This document shows positions 59,307 through 64,000 of a stretch of 64,000 nt of DNA, piece after piece. A program made the position numbers and the translations under genes. Numbering within the stretch: position 1 is the first letter of the stretch; every line of letters begins with the position of its first letter. Source of the DNA: Haemonchus contortus (Eukaryota > Nematoda > Chromadorea > Rhabditida > Trichostrongylidae); contig LS997566.1 in the NCBI GenBank assembly GCA_000469685.2, forward strand, positions 38,666,420 through 38,730,419, read 5' to 3'. Below the pieces are notes generated by a model. It had not been told where the DNA came from. It searched no databases and was given only the letters and a program-made list of their open reading frames with translations.

Positions 59307-62300
59307 TTATGATGCCTTGGTTTTTTTTGGATAGGAGTAGTTTCGCGTCGTTGTCGCCGTTATATCTGGAATGTTCCTCTGCTCAGGTAGAAGACATAAT
59401 TGTCTCATTACTTTTCTGACATTTTTTCCTTTTTTCTTCTATTCATTCCGACAAAGGAGGCCTTAATAGGTGGCTAATGCTTATAAGGTCCGTGAGCCCA
59501 AGTCATCCATAAGTGGCCTGACTTCTAGATACATATATCTTCACGAACAGTGAATTGATAGAGATACTGTTCGAGGCAATGATGAAAGGTGCAGAACAGC
59601 AGTTGAATTGTGTCTTCCATTGCTTGAGCTCACTACCATTTCTTTATTTCAAGCAGCCCTTTAAAAGCTTCCGCACGGGCACATTGGACCTTTGGTTTTA
59701 CATCCGTCATCACAGTTTACTCCATGTCACTGGATATCGAGGTTTTGAGCCTCGACACTAACCTTAGCTCTAAGAAAGCCTGGTTTTTAGCTTCCCCTAA
59801 TACCGAGTGGTGGGTTCCACGCAGACAGTCTCGGCAGAAGGCTACGTATGGATTGACCAGGAGTATACCCTTTTGTAAGAGAACTTGGTAGTGAGGGGTA
59901 ATCACTGGTTATGGCCATTTTCCTCATTTAACTCCACTGTGCGTGACATGAGGCAAGTTACGGTACCTGCAAAAAGTAGAATCTATCTTCCTCTATCTAT
60001 AATACAATTCATGGGATACTCACTTGGCCTCTCGTTCCCTCTTACTCCCATTAACTGTAAGAACAATTGCGAAATTAATTTTGCCAAAAAAATGTCAGAA
60101 TTGAAGTGTCTTTTTCGGAGAATGTGAAAGGCGTACAGAAGAGATAGTAGATTAGTGCGGATATAAAGCCATGAAAATGTAAAAATTCTCTATATTTGGA
60201 GTACGGAGGGAGAATTTCGGCTCATATCTAGGCTACTCAAATCGTGCCTCCCGTTAATCTCCAGTCTTTTGGCTTCTGTCGGTGTCAAATTCGCTCAGGA
60301 GCAAGCTGGCTTTTTGATATGATTGTATAAACCGGATACGCCACGAATTTGCCTTGTTTATTGTTTATTCAGTTTCTAAGGATCGATTGGAGATCTAACT
60401 TCATAAGTGCTTTTCCAAGCTAGTCACTGCCTCCCCTTGAAAGAGAACTTCGGAGAGTTGACCTCCGCGTGGAGAAAATGCTAGCGTGACAAATGTTTGA
60501 TGAACATCTTAAGGCTGACTGACATTGCACTTCACTTATTTAGCCTTAGTTCACGAAAGAAAACACCCTTTGAGTGCCAGGATTCTTAGTATTTTCAGTT
60601 TCTCGGATACTTTAGTGCTTTTGACCCCTTCTTCGCTAATCCGTGAATGCGTGTTGTAATGTAAAATCAGTGATCAGCACATTCATGAAAGGTTTCAGAA
60701 ACTGCTACCACTCAATCTGACGTGCACCTATTTCTTTTCTAGTCTGAACGATATTCCCTTGCTTCCTGTCTCATGTACTTCGCTCTACGAGACAGTTTCG
60801 TGATTAACCAGCTTCTTGCGAAAATGTCTCGAAGATCCCAGTACGTACCTCATGGTCTGAAAACCGGCCGTAGTCATTTTCTTTTGTCGTTCCCACGATT
60901 CTTATATCTGGAAAATAAAATGTTCCATCTATTCCGAATACCGTTGTAGATACAACGATAATTAATATTTCTGAAACTTCTCACTTTTGAAGTATTTGAA
61001 ATAAATGTTAACCTTCTGGCGTTCAAAAACGGATTTAACTTTTTTTTCTGAAGTTTGGTACTTCCGCTTGACGTATTTTTTCCATTTCAATTTTTTTTGC
61101 CTTGCGATCTCCTCTCAGAAAGGGGCACCGCTTTGTACATTACGGCATCATCCCATACTCCTCATCATCATCCTTATAGTCGCAGCTTTTGAAAGCGCTT
61201 TTCACACAAGGTTTTTTAATGGTGGAATGTTTATTCGCCTGACGTTTCGACAGACTCATCTTCATCAAAGGTGTGAAAGCGTATCGTACCTTCAGAGTGC
61301 TACCTATCACGCTTGACGTAGACCAGCTCTTAACTAGTTGCAACTCAGACCGATTAACTACCAACTAAGGAGAAATTCCAACAAGCCACCTACGTCAATT
61401 CCAACAATACCGAACAGTTGCTCAAAAGAAGCATTGACTAATAATTATACAGATGCCCAGGTTTCAAGAAAGGCGTACATGGAAGTTGCTTTTCACACTG
61501 TTGATTACTCATGAGTGTACAGTGGTGATCAACTATTTTGAATCTTCCCACCCTCAGCATGCAGTTTGATTTTCAAAATTCGAAACTGGAGAGGTGAGGT
61601 ACAGAAGTATTCTCTCTGAGATTCGGCTATTCCCACGATGCTTTTGTTTTCATCATCCTGCCTTCCTGTGTACTCTCAAGAACAGGTATTGGTTTTTTCC
61701 TGATGATCAGAAGGCTGCAGATGCTCACTCTCTTCGTTGGCCATACGATCAGAAACTTTTTTCCGATTACCCAACATTTTTGCTTGCCTCTTTTTAATCC
61801 GTATTTCAATCTATTCCTATGTTCGTAATCAAGTTTGTTCCTCGAAAAATCAGAATTGCGAGTGGCTAAAAACATTTTTTGTTTTTTTTTTCTGTGAATT
61901 GTATTCTGTATGATGATTTTCTTCCCACTCTTCTACTGTTCTGATCCCATATAAAAAACTTCAGATTCACCCCTAATGACTTAAAGGCTTTCCGCACTAC
62001 TTTTCCTGCCCATCCTCATGATGGCTAACTCAAAGGTGTTTTCAAATCTGAAACCTTCCTTTCAGTTGTGAGGCTGCTCTGCTAATATGATCAGAGTGGA
62101 ATTTGAATTCAAGCTTAGGAATCGAAGGTGTTCTACTAATTCCTGCTTGAGCTGGCTGTCAAACTGGCTCTAGCTTTACTTCTCGTCTCATGTTCGTTTT
62201 GATTTAATCGCAGCAGACCTTTTCCTACTCGGTCATGCGCGGTATCTTTCGATTGAATTTGCTCAACCCAAAACATTTCTTTTCTCTCCGAAAACACATT

Positions 62301-62473
62301 CTATGCATCACAGCATTTTCTTCATCTATAGTTTCTATTCTTTGTTTTTCCTTTAGAATTCAGAATACCCTGAGCATCAATCTTGAATAACGTCTTCAAT
62401 GATCTTGATCAACTGTGGTTACTACAATCGCCTTCCCCTACCTGCTGAAGGCTACATTCCTCCCAAGCGAGAA
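59307..62473. other. no confirmed gene; minus-strand exon candidates
   Basis: The best candidate exon is minus-strand 60907-60849: acceptor TTTTATTTTCCAG, 59 nt open in only one frame (IRIVGTTKENDYGRFSDHE), donor GTACGT. A hydrophilic minus-strand frame near 61830-61690 (MANEESEHLQPSDHQEKTNT) is unconnected. Otherwise AT-rich and featureless. Confidence 0.25.
61241..61270 (-). ncRNA. degenerate hammerhead-like motif
   Basis: The minus strand reads TTGATGA, a short variable part, then CGAAACGTC. The first core base is U instead of C and stem II is poor, so it is at most a decayed copy of the type of motif at 18851. Confidence 0.15.
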
Positions 62474-63111
62474 TCCTACTCGCTATAACGCTCTTCGTCT
62501 GTCGTTCTGTCTGTCTGTCTGTCGTTCTGTCTATCGTTCTGTCTGTATGTCTGTCACGAAATTCCTTAGCTCCTTTAGATCTGCCCGGAGAGACCGGGTC
62601 AAGCGTGGGATGGGTGGGCAAGGTCCCGTGAAGTATGAAGCACTTATCAGCTTGGCGGAGCTCCGCAAACAGTGGGCGTGGCGTGCATCGAACTGAGCTG
62701 TACTGAAGATCATGATTTCAAATTCAGTCACAAGGCGGCTTTGAAACTGGAGTGTGAAGGTGGCTAGAGGTGTGCATTGATAAATTAGATCCAAATGGGA
62801 AGACCCACCCCCGATTGTCGGGCGTTCTTCAAAAATGCAATGCTCTATCAAAACATTTTGGAAAATCATAATTCCTGGCACCATGGACCTAGAAAGTTCA
62901 AATTTGGTAGGAGTGGCACGATGGGAACACTTATGCTGATGACAGTACCGGACTCCGCCCACAGTGGGCCAGTGGGCGGGATTTGAGTGGAACTTCATAG
63001 CTCCTGTTTTCGTGGACCTAAACCGCTCAATTTTGATGGGTGGTGCAGGTGGGAAGGCCATTCAAATACGGGAAGGAGGGGAGCCCGGCGTCAGGCGGGC
63101 GAGCCGACTGG
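62474..63111 (+). mobile_element. Helitron-like element, short copy
   Basis: 5' end TCCTACTCGCTATAACG after A, a (CTGT)n tract like the TG/CTG start of the large copy, two diverged minisatellite-type units (AGTTCAAATTTGGTAGG, CGGACTCCGCCCACAG), and a 3' hairpin GCCCGGC-GTCA-GGCGGGC ending CTGG 11 nt later. The following base is C rather than T, and one hairpin pair is lost. Confidence 0.5.
62494..62557 (+). repeat. imperfect (CTGT)n microsatellite
   Basis: CTGTCTGTCTGTCTGT flanked by GTTCTGTC variants; part of the Helitron-like copy. Confidence 0.85.
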
Positions 63112-63180
63112 CACTGCTGTATAAGACTTGTTATGATGAGTTTCCAGCAAATAACTGAATTGAAAACAATTAGAAATTAA

Positions 63181-63235
63181 ATGCGGGGCGCATCCATCAG
63201 AAGGGGTTGATCATATTAAAGACTTTTACTTTTCT
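63181..63235 (+). mobile_element. SINE tail fragment
   Basis: ATGCGGGGCGCATCCATCAG and GGGGTTGATCATATTAAAGA match the 3' end of the SINE at 37488-37768. Confidence 0.45.
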
Positions 63236-63236
63236 G

Positions 63237-63279
63237 ACTTGCTTAGTCTCAATTTTGTCAGAATTGAGACTAAGCAAGT
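63237..63279. repeat. perfect 18-bp hairpin
   Basis: ACTTGCTTAGTCTCAATT, a 7-nt loop TTGTCAG, then the exact reverse complement. Compatible with a small hairpin RNA or a fold-back end; no expression evidence. Confidence 0.85.
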
Positions 63280-63507
63280 GTAAGTACCTAATTTAATGCC
63301 CTCTTTTCAATAGCAGCCGTGGAGTCTATAAGAACGCTACTATGCCCGCTGTATTTGCATCAAATTCTACGTCAGAATCAGTACCAATCAGTCCGTTTCC
63401 TTATAACTCCTGTACTCAGCAGGTAACTTTCGGTCATATCCATCTGAGAGGACCTACTCGTAGGATTGGACTTCGATATTACTGTAAAAATAGTTGTGGG
63501 CGGTATA

Positions 63508-63575
63508 GTTTCTGGCATGAACACCTCTATTTGTGGTGGAGACCCATCACAAATAGAGGTGGTCATTCCAGAAAC
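63508..63575. repeat. 28-bp hairpin
   Basis: Arms 63508-63535 and 63548-63575 (GTTTCTGG...CCTCTATTTGTG and its reverse complement, two mismatches) around a 12-nt loop. Only 230 bp from the hairpin at 63237. Confidence 0.85.
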
Positions 63576-64000
63576 CTTTCCAGATTACTTTCAGCAGTTT
63601 CGATGAGCTGGAATCGTGCATGCAGTGTCTTAAAAGGCTCTTATGCGTCTTGTCTTTAAATTCATAATTCATAGCATTGATGTACGTCTTGACATTCCCG
63701 ATTATGAAGCGCTCTAATGGTTTCGTCTGACGTATGAAAAACTCGGTTTTCTTTGCTTCAGATAACGCTTTGGTTTCTAAACATGCCTTTCGTCACGTTC
63801 TCCGATGTTCCAATCGAAGCCACCATGATTGACTTTCGATGTATGTATCTTGATACGTATCCGGATATGTAGGGGTCTCTGTAAAGCCTAAGAACCGAAA
63901 AAAGATGAAAAGGCTGGAACGTTAGCCAAGTAAAAAGTTGTAACATCTCTGTTGAATCTTCACGAAGAGACCTACACATTTCCCCATCGATCCGTTTCTC
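63576..64000. other. no gene seen at window end
   Basis: Short open frames only, no splice-supported exon. Confidence 0.35.

Noticed and set aside
1..64000. CRISPR arrays, rRNA genes, bacterial operons
   Set aside because: None seen; the spliced genes and transposon types are eukaryotic.

Overview
The window is nuclear DNA from a nematode, most likely a parasitic clade V (strongylid-type) species. This is an inference from small exons in long introns, TTTCAG-type splice acceptors a few bases upstream of start codons, and a dense load of short DNA transposons. There are no bacterial-style operons and no CRISPR arrays. Most of the 64 kb is intronic, intergenic or repeat-derived, and nearly all long open frames are chance or repeat artefacts.

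Three spliced plus-strand genes are supported. (1) 11.9-14.5 kb: a two- or three-exon gene for a tiny single-pass membrane protein of about 50 residues, with a likely 9-nt microexon. (2) 20.5-33.8 kb: a complete 15-exon gene for mitochondrial succinyl-CoA:3-ketoacid CoA-transferase (SCOT/OXCT), copy A. (3) 36.8-45.6 kb: a second complete 15-exon SCOT gene, copy B, in tandem and in the same orientation. The two SCOT genes have identical exon lengths and intron phases and both encode 516 residues. They keep the catalytic glutamate and differ mainly in the mitochondrial leader and in intron content. Paralogous flanks (about 15.06-16.1 kb against 35.1-35.5 kb upstream; about 33.8-34.2 kb against 45.6-45.9 kb downstream) show that a larger segment was duplicated.

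The mobile-element landscape can be read in layers. A TIR family (AAGGCACRGTTCACGATAA ends, YA target) appears about a dozen times in two size classes. A tRNA-derived SINE family appears at least seven times, once inside a TIR element. A 3.4-kb TIR transposon fills intron 5 of copy A and is absent from copy B. There is also a piggyBac-like TTAA MITE, a 367-bp fold-back element, and a Helitron-like family (57.67-59.27 kb and 62.47-63.11 kb). The larger Helitron-like copy carries a minisatellite array and sits inside a TIR element.

The rest (1-11.9 kb, 16-20 kb, 47.4-52.7 kb, 55.6-57.3 kb, 59.3-64 kb) holds degenerate repeats, one LINE-like reverse-transcriptase scrap, perfect hairpins near 63.2-63.6 kb, and a few exon-like stretches on either strand that are reported at low confidence.
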